Positions 11,279 to 23,841 of a stretch of DNA of 64,000 bases are shown one piece after another; position 1 is the first letter of the stretch, and every line of letters starts with the position of its first letter. Source of the DNA: Ptiloglossa arizonensis (Eukaryota > Arthropoda > Insecta > Hymenoptera > Colletidae); NCBI RefSeq assembly GCF_051014685.1, contig NW_027478401.1:1674001-1738000 (forward strand), in the 5' to 3' direction. The notes below the pieces were generated by a model that was not told where the DNA came from, did no database searches, and saw only the letters and a program-made list of their open reading frames with translations. Position numbers and translations under genes: made by a program.

Positions 11279-14200
11279 GATGCTAGAAACCAATAACTAC
11301 AAGGGCCTAGGGGAAAAATACATATACCGTTGTAATCGGGCGAGTTTCTTCTGTCAGATGCAACAGGAATTTCTCGAGTTCGTCAATCCGTTCACGAGAT
11401 ATGGGAGTTTGGAGTTAAGGAATGCTTGGGAAACCATCAAAATTATCGCAAGTCTGATACTCGAAACCAATAACTACTATGGCCTAGGGCAAAAATGCAC
11501 ATACCGTTGAAATCGGGCGAGTTTCTGCTTTCAGATGCAACAGGAATTTCTCGAGTTCGTCAATCCGTTCGCGAGATATGGGAGTTTGAAGTTAAGGAAT
11601 GCTTGAGAAACCAACAAAATTATCGCAAGTCTGATACTCGAAACCAATAACTACTATGGCCTAGGGAAAAAATGCACATACCGTTGAAATAGGGCGTATT
11701 TCTGCTTTCAGATGCAATAGTAAATTCTGGAGTTCGTCAATCCATTCGCGAGATATGGTAGTTTTAAGTTGAGGAATGGTTGAGAAACCATCAAAATTTT
11801 CGCAAGTCTGATACTCGAAACCAATAACTACAAGGGCCTAGGGGAAAAATACATATACCGTTGTAATCGGGCGAGTTTCTGCTTTCAGATGCAGCAGGAA
11901 TTTCTCGAGTTCGTCAATCCGTTCGCGAGATATGGGAGTTTGAAGTTATGGAATGCTTGAGAGACCATCAAAATTTTCGCAACTCTGATACTCGAAACCA
12001 ATAACTACAATGGCCTAGGGGGAAAATACACACACCATTGTAATCGTGCGAGTTTCTGCTTTCAGATGCAACAGGAATTTCTCGAGTTCGTCATTCCGTT
12101 CGCGAGATATGGGAGTTTGAAGTTAAGGAATGGTTGAGAAACCATCAAAATTTTCACAATTCTGTTGCTAGAAACCAATAACTACAATGGCCTAGGGGAA
12201 AAATACACATACCGTTGTAATCGGGCGAGTTTCTGCTTTCAGATGCAACAGGAATTTCTCCAGTTCGTCAATCCGTTCGCGAGATATGGGAGTTTGTAAT
12301 TAGGGAATGCTTGAGAAACCATCAAAATTTTCGCAATTCTGATACTCGAAACCAATAACTACTTTGGCCTAGGGCAAAAATGCACATACCGTTGAAATCG
12401 GGCGAGTTTCTGCTTTCAGATGCAACAGGAATTTCTCGATTTCGTCATTCCGTTCGCGAGATATGGGAGTTTGAAGTTAAGGAATGCTTGAGAAACCATC
12501 AAAATTTTCGCAAGTCTGATACTCGAAACCAATAACTCAAATGGCCTAGGTCAAAAATACACGTAACGTTGTAATCGGGCGTGTTTCTGCTTTCAGATGC
12601 AACAGGAATTTCTCGAGATCGTCAATCTGTTCGCGAGATATGGTGGTTTGAAGTTAAGGAATGTTTGAGAAGCCATCAAAATTTTCGCAAGTCTGATACT
12701 CGAAACCAATAACTACAATGGCCTAGGGGAAAAATACACATACCGTTGTATTCGGGCGAGTTTCTACGTTCAGAAACAACAGGAATTTCTCGAGTTCGTC
12801 AATGCGTTCGCGAGATATGGGAGTTTGAAGTTAAGGAATGGTTGAGAAACCATAAAAATTGTCGCAAGTCTGATACTCGAAACCAATAACTACAAAGGCA
12901 TAGGGGAAAAATGCACATACCTTTGTAATCGGGCGAGTTTCCACTTTCAGATGCAACAGGAATTTCTCGAGTTCGTCAATCCGTTCGCGAGATATGGGAG
13001 TTTGTAATTAGGGAATGCTTGAGAAACCATCAAAATTTTCGCAATTCTGATACTCGAAACCAATAACTACTTTGGCCTAGGGCAAAAATGCACATACCGT
13101 TGAAATCGGGCGAGTTTCTGCTTTCAGATGCAACAGGAATTTATCGATTTCGTCATTCCGTTCGCGAGATATGGGAGTTTGAAGTTAAGGAGTGCTTGAG
13201 AAACCATCAAAATTTTCGCAAGTCTGATACTCGAAACCAATAACTCAAATGGCCTAGGTCAAAAATACACGTAACGTTGTAATCGGGCGTGTTTCTGCTT
13301 TCAGATGCAACAGGAATTTCTCGAGATCGTCAATCTGTTCGCGAGATATGGTGGTTTGAAGTTAAGGAATGTTTGAGAAGCCATCAAAATTTTCGCAAGT
13401 CTGATACTCGAAACCAATAACTACAATGGCCTAGGGGAAAAATACACATACCGTTGTAATCGGGCGAGTTTCTACGTTCAGATACAACAGGAATTTCTCG
13501 AGTTCGTCAATGCGTTCGCGAGATATGGGAGTTTGAAGTTAAGGAATGGTTGAGAAACCATAAAAATTGTCGCAAGTCTGATACTCGAAACCAATAACTA
13601 CAAAGGCATAGGGGAAAAATGCACATACCTTTGTAATCGGGCGAGTTTCCACTTTCAGATGCAACAGGAATTTCTCGAGTTCGTCATTCGGTTCGCGAGA
13701 TATGGCGGTTTGAAGTTAAGGAATGGTTGAGAAGCCATCAAAATTTTCGCAAGTCTGATACTCGAAACCGATAACTACAATGGCCTAGGGGAAAAATACA
13801 CATACCGTTGCAATCGGGCGAGTTTCTGCTTTCAGGTGCAACAGGAATTTCTCGAGTTCGTCGATTCGTTCGCGAGATTTGGGAGTTTGAAGTTAAGGAA
13901 TGCTTGAGAAACCATCAAAATATTCGCAAGTCTGATACTCGAAACCAATAACTCAAATGGCCTAGGTCAAAAATACACGTACCGTTGTAATCGGGCGTGT
14001 TTCTGCTTTCAGATGCAACAGGAATTTCTCGAGATCGTCAATCCGTTCGCGAGATATGGGAGTTTGAAGTTAAGGAATGGTTAAGAAACCATCACAATTT
14101 TCGCAAGTCTGATACTCGAAACCATAACTACAAAGGCATAGGGGAAAAATGCACATACCTTTGTAATCGGGCGAGTTTCCACTTTCAGATGCAACAGGAA

Positions 14201-14286
14201 TTTCTGGAGTTCGACATTCCGTTCGCGAGATATGCGAGTTTGAAGTTAAGGAATGGTTGAGAAACCATCAAAATTTTAGCAATTCT
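11279..14286 (+). repeat. Nested block, 17 monomers (3008 bp), second instance
   Basis: This is the partner of 7033-10040 at offset 4246. Private changes (TATTCGGGCG near 12750, CATTCGGTTC near 13685) show that it is a real second copy. With 10041-11278 it makes up the 4246-bp segment missing from copy 2 of the long unit, where 29150 onward follows the 14287 block and not the 10041 block. Confidence 0.88.
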
Positions 14287-17200
14287 GATGCTAGAAACCA
14301 ATAACTACAAGGGCCTAGGGGAAAAATACATATACCGTTGTAATCGGGCGAGTTTCTGCTGTCAGATGCAACAGGAATTTCTCGAGTTCGTCAATCCGTT
14401 CACGAGATATGGGAGTTTGGAGTTAAGGAATGCTTGAGAAACCATCAAAATTATCGCAAGTCTGATACTCGAAACCAATAACTACTATGGCCTAGGGCAA
14501 AAATGCACATACCGTTGAAATCGGGCGAGTTTCTGCTTTCAGATGCAACAGGAATTTCTCGAGTTCGTCAATCCGTTCGCGAGATATGGGAGTTTGAAGT
14601 TAAGGAATGCTTGAGAAACCAACAAAATTATCGCAAGTCTGATACTCGAAACCAATAACTACTATGGCCTAGGGAAAAAATGCACATACCGTTGAAATCG
14701 GGCGTATTTCTGCTTTCAGATGCAATAGTAAATTCTGGAGTTCGTCAATCCATTCGCGAGATATGGTAGTTTTAAGTTGAGGAATGGTTGAGAAACCATC
14801 AAAATTTTCGCAAGTCTGATACTCGAAACCAATAACTACAAGGGCCTAGGGGAAAAATACATATACCGTTGTAATCGGGCGAGTTTCTGCTTTCAGATGC
14901 AGCAGGAATTTCTCGAGTTCGTCAATCCGTTCGCGAGATATGGGAGTTTGAAGTTATGGAATGCTTGAGAGACCATCAAAATTTTCGCAACTCTGATACT
15001 CGAAACCAATAACTACAATGGCCTAGGGGGAAAATACACACACCATTGTAATCGTGCGAGTTTCTGCTTTCAGATGCAACAGGAATTTCTCGAGTTCGTC
15101 ATTCCGTTCGCGAGATATGGGAGTTTGAAGTTAAGGAATGGTTGAGAAACCATCAAAATTTTCACAATTCTGTTGCTAGAAACCAATAACTACAATGGCC
15201 TAGGGGAAAAATACACATACCGTTGTAATCGGGCGAGTTTCTGCTTTCAGATGCAACAGGAATATCTCGAGTTCGTCAATTCGTTCGCGAGATTTGGGAG
15301 TTTGAAGTTAAGGAATGCTTGAGAAACCATCAAAATTTTCGCAAGTCTGATACTCGAAATCAATAACTCAAATGGCCTAGGTCAAAAATACACGTAACGT
15401 TGTAATCGGGCGTGTTTCTGCTTTCAGATGCAACAGGAATTTCTCGAGATCGTCAATCTGTGCGCGAGATATGGTGGTTTGAAGTTAAGGAATGTTTGAG
15501 AAGCCATCAAAATTTTCGCAAGTCTGATACTCGAAACCGATAACTACAATGGCCTAGGGGAAAAATACACATACCGTTGTAATCGGGCGAGTTTCTGCTT
15601 TCAGATGCAACAGGAATTTCTCGAGTTCGTCAATCCGTTCGCGAGATATGGGAGCTTGAAGTTAAGGAATGCTTGAGAAACCATCAAAATGATCGCAAGT
15701 CTGATACTCGAAACCAATAACAACAATGGCCTAGGTCAAGAATACACGTACTGTTGTAATCGGGCGTGTTTCTGCTTTCAGATGCAACGGGAATTTCTCG
15801 AGATCGTCAATCCGTTCGCGAGATATGGGAGCTTGAAGTTAAGGAATGCTTGAGAAACCATCAAAATGATCGCAAGTCTGATACTCGAAACCAATAACTA
15901 CAATGGCCTAGGTCAAGAATACACGTACCGTTGTAATCGGGCGTGTTTCTGCTTTCAGATGCAACAGGAATTTCTCGAGATCGTCATTCCGTTCGCGAGA
16001 TATGGTGGTTTGAAGTTAAGGAATGGTTGAGAAACCATCAAAATTTTCGCAATTCTGATGCTAGAAACCAATAACTACAATGGCTTAGGGGAAAAATACA
16101 CATACCGTTGAAATCGGGCGAGTTTCTGCTTTCAGATGCAACAGGAATTTCTGGAGTTCGACATTCCGTTCGCGAGATATGCGAGTTTGAAGTTAAGGAA
16201 TGGTTGAGAAACCATCAAAATTTTCGCTAGTCTGATACTCGAAACCAATAACTACAAAGGCCTAGGCGAAAAATACACGTACCTTTGTAATCGGGCGAGA
16301 TTCCACATTCAGATGCGACAGGAATTTCTCGAGTTCGTCTATCCGTTCGCGAGATATGGGAGGTTGAATTTAAGGAATGGTTGAGAAACCATCAAAATAT
16401 TCGCAAGTCTGACACTCGGGACCAGTAACTACAATGGCCTGGGGGAAAAATGCACATACCTTTGTAATCGGGCGAGTTTCCACTTTCAGATGCAACAGGA
16501 ATTTCTGGAGTTCGACATTCCATTCGCGAGATATGGGAGTTTGAAGTTAAGGAATGGTTGAGAAACAATAAAAATTTTCGCAATTCTGATGCTAGAAACC
16601 AATAACTACAATGGCTTAGGGGAAAAATACACATACCGTTGAAATCGGGCGAGTTTCTGCTTTCAGATGCAACAGGATTTTCTCGAGTTCGTCAATCCGT
16701 TCGTGTAATATGGGAGTTTGAAGTTAAGGAATGGTTGAGAAACCTTCAAAATTTTCGCTGGTCTGATACCCGAAACCAATAACTGGAATTGCCTAGGTTA
16801 AAAATACACGTACCGTTGTAATCGGGCGTGTTTCTGCTTTCAGATGCAATAGGAAATTCTCGAGTTCGTCAATCCATTCGCGAGATATGGTAGTTTGAAG
16901 TTAAGAAATGGTTGAGAAACCATCAAAATTTTCGCAAGTCTGATACTCGAAAGCAATAACTACAAAGGCATAGGGGAAAAATGCACATACCCTTGTAATC
17001 GGGCGAGTTTCCACTTTCAGATGCAACAGGAATTTCTGGAGTTCGACATTCCGTTCGCGAGATATGGGAGTTTGAAGTTAAGGAATGGTTGAGAAACAAT
17101 CAAAATTTTCGCAATACTGATGCTAGAAACCAATAACTACAATGGCCTAGGGGAAAAATACACATACCGTTGTAATCGGGCGAGTTTCTGCTGTCAGATG

Positions 17201-19235
17201 CAACAGGAATTTCTCGAGTTCGTCAATCCGTTCATGAGATATGGGAGTTTGAAGTTAAGGAATGCTTGAGAAACCTTCAAAATTTTCGCTGGTCTGATAC
17301 TCGAAACCAATAACTGGAATGGCCTAGGTTAAAAATACACGAACCGTTGTAATCGGGCGTGTTTCTGCTTTCAGATGCAATAGGAAATTCTCGAGTTCGT
17401 CAATCCATTCGCGAGATATGGTAGTTTGAAGTTGAGGAATGGTTGAGAAACCAACAAAATTTTCGCAAGTCTGATACTCGAAACCAATAACTACAAAGGC
17501 ATAGGGGAAAAATGCACATACCTTTGTAATCGGGCGAGTTTCTGCTTTCAGATGCAATAGGAAATTCTCGAGTTCGTCAATCCTTTCGCGAGATATGGGA
17601 GTTTGAAATTAAGGAATGGTTGAGAAACCATCACAATTTTGGCAAGTCTGATACTCGAAACCAATAACTACTATGGCCTAGGGCAAAAATACACGTACCG
17701 TTGTAATCGGGCGAGTTTCTGCTTTCAGATGCAACAGGAATGTCTCGAGTTTGTCAACACGTTCGCGAGATATGGCAGTTTGATGTTAAGGAATGGTTGA
17801 GAAACCATCAAAACTTTCGCAAGTCTGATACTCGGAACCAATAACTACAAAGGCCTAGGGGAAAAATGCACATACCTTTGTAATCGGGCGAGTTTCCACT
17901 TTCAGATGCAACAGGAATTTCTGGAGTTCGACATTCAGTTCGCGAGATATGGGAGTTTGAAGTTAAGGAATGGTTGAGAAACCATCAAAATATTCGCAGG
18001 TCTGATACTCGAAATCAATAACTGGAATGGCCTTGGGGAAAAGTACACACAACATTATAATCGCGCGAGTTTCTACTTTCAGATACAAGAGGAATTTCTC
18101 GAGTTCGTCAATGCGTTCGCGAGATATGGGAGTTTGAAGTTAAGGAATGGTTGAGAAACCATCAAAATTTTCGCAAGTCTGATACTCGAAAACAATAACT
18201 ACAATGGCCCGGGGCAAAAATACACATACCGTTGTAATCAGGCGACTTTCTGCTATCAGATGCAACAGGAGTTTCTCGAGTTTGTCAATCCGTTCGGGAG
18301 ATATGGGAGTTGGAAGTTAAGGAATCGTTGACAAAACATCACAATTTTCGCAAGTCGGATACTCGAAACTAATAACTACTATGGCCTAGGTCAATAATGC
18401 ACATACCGTTGTAATCGGGCGAGTTGCTACTTTCAGATGCAACAGGAATTAATCGAGTTCGTCATTCCGTTCGCGAGATATGGGAGTTTGAAGTTAAGGA
18501 ATGGTTGAGAAACCATCAAAATTTTCGCTGGTTTGATACTCGAAACAAATAACTGGAATGCCCTAGGGGTAAAGAACACTCACCATTGTAATCGGGCGAG
18601 TTTCTACTTTCAGATACAAGAGGAATTTTTCGAGTTCGTCAATGCGTTCGCGAGATATGGGAGTTTGAAGTTAAGGAATGGTTGAGAAACCATCAAAATT
18701 GTAGCAAGTCTGATACTCGAAGCCAATAACTACAAAGGCATAGGGGAAAAATGCACATACCTTTGTAATCGGGCGAGTTTCCACTTTCAGATGCAACAGG
18801 AATTTCTCGAGTTCGTCATTCCGTTCGCGAGATATGGGAGTTTGAAGTTAAGGAATGCTTGAGAAACCATCAAAATTTTCGCAAGTCTGATACTCGAAAC
18901 CATAACTACAAAGGCATAGGGGAAAAATGCACATACCTTTGTAATCGGGCGAGTTTCCACTTTCAGATGCAACAGGAATTTCTGGAGTTCGACATTCCGT
19001 TCGCGAGATATGGGAGTTTGAAGTTAAGGAATGGTTGAGAAACCATCAAAATTTTCGCAATTCTGATGCTAGAAACCAATAACTACAATGGCCTAGGTCA
19101 AAAATACACGTACCGCTGTAATCGGGCGTGTTTCCACTTTCAGATGCAACAGGAAATTCTCGAGTTCGTCAATCCATTCGCGAGGTATGGTAGTTTGAAG
19201 TTAAGGAATGGTTGAGAAACCATCAAAATTTTCGC
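14287..19235 (+). repeat. Right part of long-unit copy 1: diverse subtypes without a clear HOR
   Basis: After the 970-bp shared module (14287 to about 15258) the monomers are a heterogeneous series: GGAGCTTGAAG with CAAAATGATCGC (15650-15870), CAAGAATACACGTAC boxes, CTGGAGTTCGACATTCC types and CAATAGGAAATTCTCGAG types. A close local 177-bp repeat is visible at about 15640-15990. The region matches 29150-34628 with the indels listed for the long copies. I see no gene or unrelated sequence here. Confidence 0.8.
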
Positions 19236-22200
19236 TGGACTGATACTCGAAACCAATAACTGGAATGGCCTAGGGGAAAAGTACACATACCACTGTAATC
19301 GGGCGAGTTTCTGCTTTCAGATGCAACATGAATTTCTCGAGTTCGTCAATCCGTTCGCGAGATATGGGAGATTGAAGTTAAGGAATGGTTGAGAAACCAT
19401 CAAAATTTTCGCTGGTCTGAAACTCGAAACCAATAACTGGAATGGCCTAGGGGAAAAGTACACACCCCATTGTAATCGGGCGATCTTCTACTTTCAGATG
19501 CAGCAGGAACTTCTCGAGTTCGTCAATCCGTTCGGGAGATATGGGAGATTGAAGTTAAGGAATGGTTGAGAAACCATCAAAATTTTCGCTGGACTGATAC
19601 TCGAAACCAATAACTGGAATGGCCTAGGGGAAAAGTACACATACCACTGTAATCGGGCGAGTTTCTGCTTTCAGATGCAACATGAATTTCTCGAGTTCGT
19701 CAATCCGTTCGCGAGATATGGGAGATTGAAGTTAAGGAATGGTTGAGAAACCATCAACATTTTCGCAAGTCTGATACTCGAAACCAATAACTGCTATGGC
19801 CTAGGGCAATAAGACAAATACCGTTGTAATCGGGCGAGATTATGCTTTCAGATGCAACCGGAATTCCTCGAGTTGGTAATCCGTTCGCGAGATATGGGAA
19901 TTTGAAGTTAAGGAATGGTTGAGAAATCATCAAAATTTTCGCAAGTCTGATACTCGAAACAAATAACTACTATTGCCTAGGGCAAAAGTACACTTACCGT
20001 TGTAATCGGGCGATCTTCTACCTTCAGATGCAACAGGAATTTCTCGAGTGCGTCAATCCGTTCGCGAGATATGGGAGTTTGAAGTTAAGGAATGGTCGAG
20101 AAACCATTAAAATTTTCGCAAGTCTGATACTCGAAAGCAATAACTACTATTGCCTAAGGCAAAAATACACATACCGTTGTAATTGGGCGAGTTTCTGCTT
20201 TCAGATGCAGTAGGAATTTCTCGAGTTCGTCAATCCGTTCGCGAGATATGGGAGTTTGAAGTTAAGGAATGTTTGAGAAACTATCAAAATTTTAGTAAGT
20301 CTGATACTCGAAACCAATAACTACTAATGCCTAGGGCAAAAATACACATACCATTGTAATCGGGCGAGATTTTGCTTTTAGTTGCAACTGGAATTTCTCG
20401 AGTTGGTAATCCGTTCGCGAGATATGGGAGTCTGAAGTTAAGGAATGGTTGAGAAATCATCAAAATTTTCGCAAGTCTGATACTCGAAACAAATAACTAC
20501 TATTGCCTAGGGCAAAAGTACACTTACCGTTGTAATCGGGCGATCTTCTACCTTCAGATGCAACAGGAATTTCTCGAGTGCGTCAATCCGTTCGCGAGAT
20601 ATGGGAGTTTGAAGTTAAGGAATGGTTGAGAAACCATCAAAATTTTCGCTGGTCTGATACTCGAAACCAATAACTCGAATGGCCTAGGGGAAAAGTACAC
20701 AACCCATTGTAATCGGGCGAGATTCTGCTTTCTGATGCAATAGGAAATTCTCGAGTTCAGCAATCCGTTCGCGAGATATGGGAGTGTGAAGTTAAGGAAT
20801 GGTTGAGAAACCATCAAAATTTTCGCAAGTCTGATACTCGAAACCAACAACTACAAAGGCATAGGGGAAAAATGCACATATCTTTGTAATCGTGCGAGTT
20901 TCTGCTTTCAGATGCAACAGTAATTTCTCGAGTTCGTCAATCCGTTCGCGAAATATGGGAGTTTGAAGTTAAGGAATGGTTGAGAAACTTTCAAAATTTT
21001 AGCAATTCTGATACTCGAAACCAATAACTGCAAAGGCCTAGGGGAAAAACACACATATTTTTGTAATCGTGCGAGTTTCTGCTTTCAGATGCAACAGGAA
21101 TTTCTCGAGTTCGTCAATCCGTTCACGAGATATGGTAGTTTTAAGTTGAGGAATGGTTGAGAAACCATCAAAATTTTCGCAAGTCTGATACTCGAAACCA
21201 ATAACTACAAGGGCCTAGGGGAAAAATACACATACCGTTGTAATCGGGCGAGTTTCTGCTGTCAGATGCAAGAGGAATTTCTTTAGTTCGTCAATCCGTT
21301 CGCGAGATATGGGAGTTTGAAGTTAAGGAATGGTTGAGGAACCATCAAAATTTTCGCTGGTCTGATACTCGAAACCAATAACTACAAGGGCCTAGGGGAA
21401 AAATACACATACCGTTGTAATCGCGCGAGTTTCTGCTGTCAGATGCAACTGGAATTTCTCGAGTTCGTCAATCCGTTCGCGAGATATGGAAGTTTGAAGT
21501 TAAGGAATGCTTGAGAAACCATCAATATTTTCGCAATTCTGATGCTAGAAACCAATAACTACAATGGCGTAGGGGAAAAATACACATACCGTTGTAATCG
21601 GGCGAGTATCTGCTTTCAGATGCAACAGGAATTTCTCGAGTTCGTCAATCCGTTCGCGAGATATGGGAGTTTGTAGGTATGGAATGCTTGAGAAACCATC
21701 AAAATTTTCGCAAGTCTGATACTCGAAACCAATAACTACTATGGCCTAGGGCAAAAATGCACATACCGTTGAAATCGGGCGAGTTTCTGCTTTCAGATGC
21801 AATAGGAAATTCTCGAGTTCTTCAATCCATTCGCGAGATATGGTAGTTTGAAGTTAAGGAATGGTTAAGAAACCATCAAAATTTTCGCAAGTCTGATACT
21901 CGAAACCAATAACTACAATGGCCTAGGGGAAAAATACACATACCGTTGTAATCGGGCGAGTTGCTGCTGTCAGATGCAACAGGAATTTCTCGAGTTCGTC
22001 AATCCGTTCACGAGATATGGGAGTTTGAAGTTAAGGAATGCTTGAGAAACCATCAAAATTATCGCAAGTCTGATACTCGAAACCAATAACTACAATGGCC
22101 TAGGGGAAAAATACACATACCTTTGTAATCGGGCGAATTTCTGCTTTCAGATGCAACAGGAATTTCTCGAGTTCGTCAATCCGTTCGCGAGATATGGGAG

Positions 22201-23841
22201 TTTGAAGTTATGGAAAGCTTGAGAAACCATCAAAATTTTCGCATGTCTGATACTCGAAACCAATAACTACTATGGCCTAGGGCAAAAATGCACATACCGT
22301 TGAAATCGGGCGAGTTTCTGCTTTCAGATGCAACAGTAATTTCTCGAGTTCGTCAATCCGTTCGCGAGATATGGGAGTTTGAAGTTAAGGAATGGTTGAG
22401 AAACTTTCAAAATTTTAGCAATTCTGATACTCGAAACCAATAACTGCAAAGGCCTAAGGGAAAAACACACATATCTTTGTAATCGTGCGAGTATCTGCTT
22501 TCAGATGCAACAGGAATTTCTCGAGTTCGTCAATCCGTTCGCGAGATATGGTAGTTTGAAGTTAAGGAATGGTTGAACAACCATCAAAATTTTAGCAAGT
22601 CTGATACTCGAAACCAATAACTACAATTGCCTAGGGCAAAATTACACATACCGTTGTAATCGGGCGAGTTTCTGCTTTCAGATGCAACAGGAATTCCTCG
22701 AGATCGTCAATCCGTTCGCGAGGTATGAGAGTTTGAAGTTATGGAATGGTTGAGAAACCATCAAAATTATCGCAAGTCTGATACTCGAAACCAATAACTA
22801 CTATGGCCTAGGGCAAAAATGCACATACCGTTGAAATCGGGCGAGTTTCTGCTTTCAGATGCAACAGGAATTTCTCGAGTTCGTCAATCCGTTCGCGAGA
22901 TATGGGAGTTTGAAGTTAAGGAATGGTTGAGAAACTTTCAAAATTTTAGCAATTCTGATACTCGAAACCAATAACTGCAAAGGCCTAGGGGAAAAACACA
23001 CATATCTTTGTAATCGGGCGAGTATCTGCTTTCAGATGCAACAGGAATTTCTCGAGTTCGTCAATCCGTTCGCGAGATATGGTAGTTTGAAGTTAAGGAA
23101 TGGTTGAGGAACCATCAAAATTTTCGCTGGTCTGATACTCGAAACCAACAACTGGAATGGCCTACGGGAAAAGTACACATACCACTGTAATCGGGCGAGT
23201 TTCTGCTTTCAGATGCAACTGGAATTTCTCGAGTTCGTCAATCCGTTCGCGAGATATGAGAGTTTGAAGTTAAGGAATGGTTGAGAAACCATCTCAATTT
23301 TCGCAATTCTGATACTCGAAACCAATAACTACAATGGCCTAGGGGAAAAATACACATACCGTTGTAATCGGGCGACATTCTGCTGTCAGATGCAACAGGA
23401 ATTTCTCGAGTTCGTCAATCCGTTCACGAGATATGGGAGTTTGGAGTTAAGGAATGCTTGAGAAACCATCAAAATTATCGCAAGTCTGATACTCGAAACC
23501 AATAACTACTATGGCCTAGGGCAAAAATGCACATACCGTTGAAATCGGGCGAGTTTCTGCTTTCAGATGCAACAGGAATTTCTCGAGTTCGTCAATCCGT
23601 TCGCGAGATATGGGAGTTTGAAGTTAAGGAATGGTTGAGAAACCATCACAATTTTCGCAAGTCTGATACTCGAAACCAATAAGTACCATTGCCGAGGGGA
23701 AAAACACATATACCGTTGTAATCGCGCGAGTTTCTACTTTCAGATGCAAGAGGAACTTCTCGAGTTCGTCAATCCGATCTCGAGATATGGGAGTTTGAAG
23801 TTACGGAATGATTGAAAAACGATCAAAATTTTAGTAATTCT

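Larger units (their letters stand above)
6745..15258 (+). repeat. 24-monomer unit (4246 bp) in two tandem copies
   Basis: Positions from about 6745 to 10990 match about 10991 to 15258 at a constant offset of 4246. Evidence includes AGGAGTTTCTGG at 6943 and 11189, as opposed to AGGAATTTCTGG at 9951 and 14197. The match stops near 15258, where the later copy reads AGGAATATCTCGAGTTCG against AGGAATTTCTCGAGATCG in the earlier one. 4246 is 24 x 177 minus 2. Copy 2 of the long unit contains only one such unit, so this amplification distinguishes the two long copies. Confidence 0.87.
1..19235 (+). repeat. Array-scale duplication, copy 1 (about 19.2 kb, left end outside window)
   Basis: This stretch matches 19287-34628 monomer by monomer, including rare substitutions. 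Position 1 corresponds to 19287, and the offset starts at 19286. Compared with copy 2 it has an extra monomer near 1185-1361, lacks one that copy 2 carries near 20910-21090, has an extra monomer near 2990-3170, has an extra 4246 bp (10041-14286), lacks two monomers that copy 2 has near 30460-30815, and lacks one near 33800-33990. Copy 2 also has a 1-bp deletion at the G run near 31660. Adding these gives a net difference of 3893 bp, exactly the difference between 19235 and 15342. The copy ends at 19235, where the sequence switches back to the start of the unit. Confidence 0.93.
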
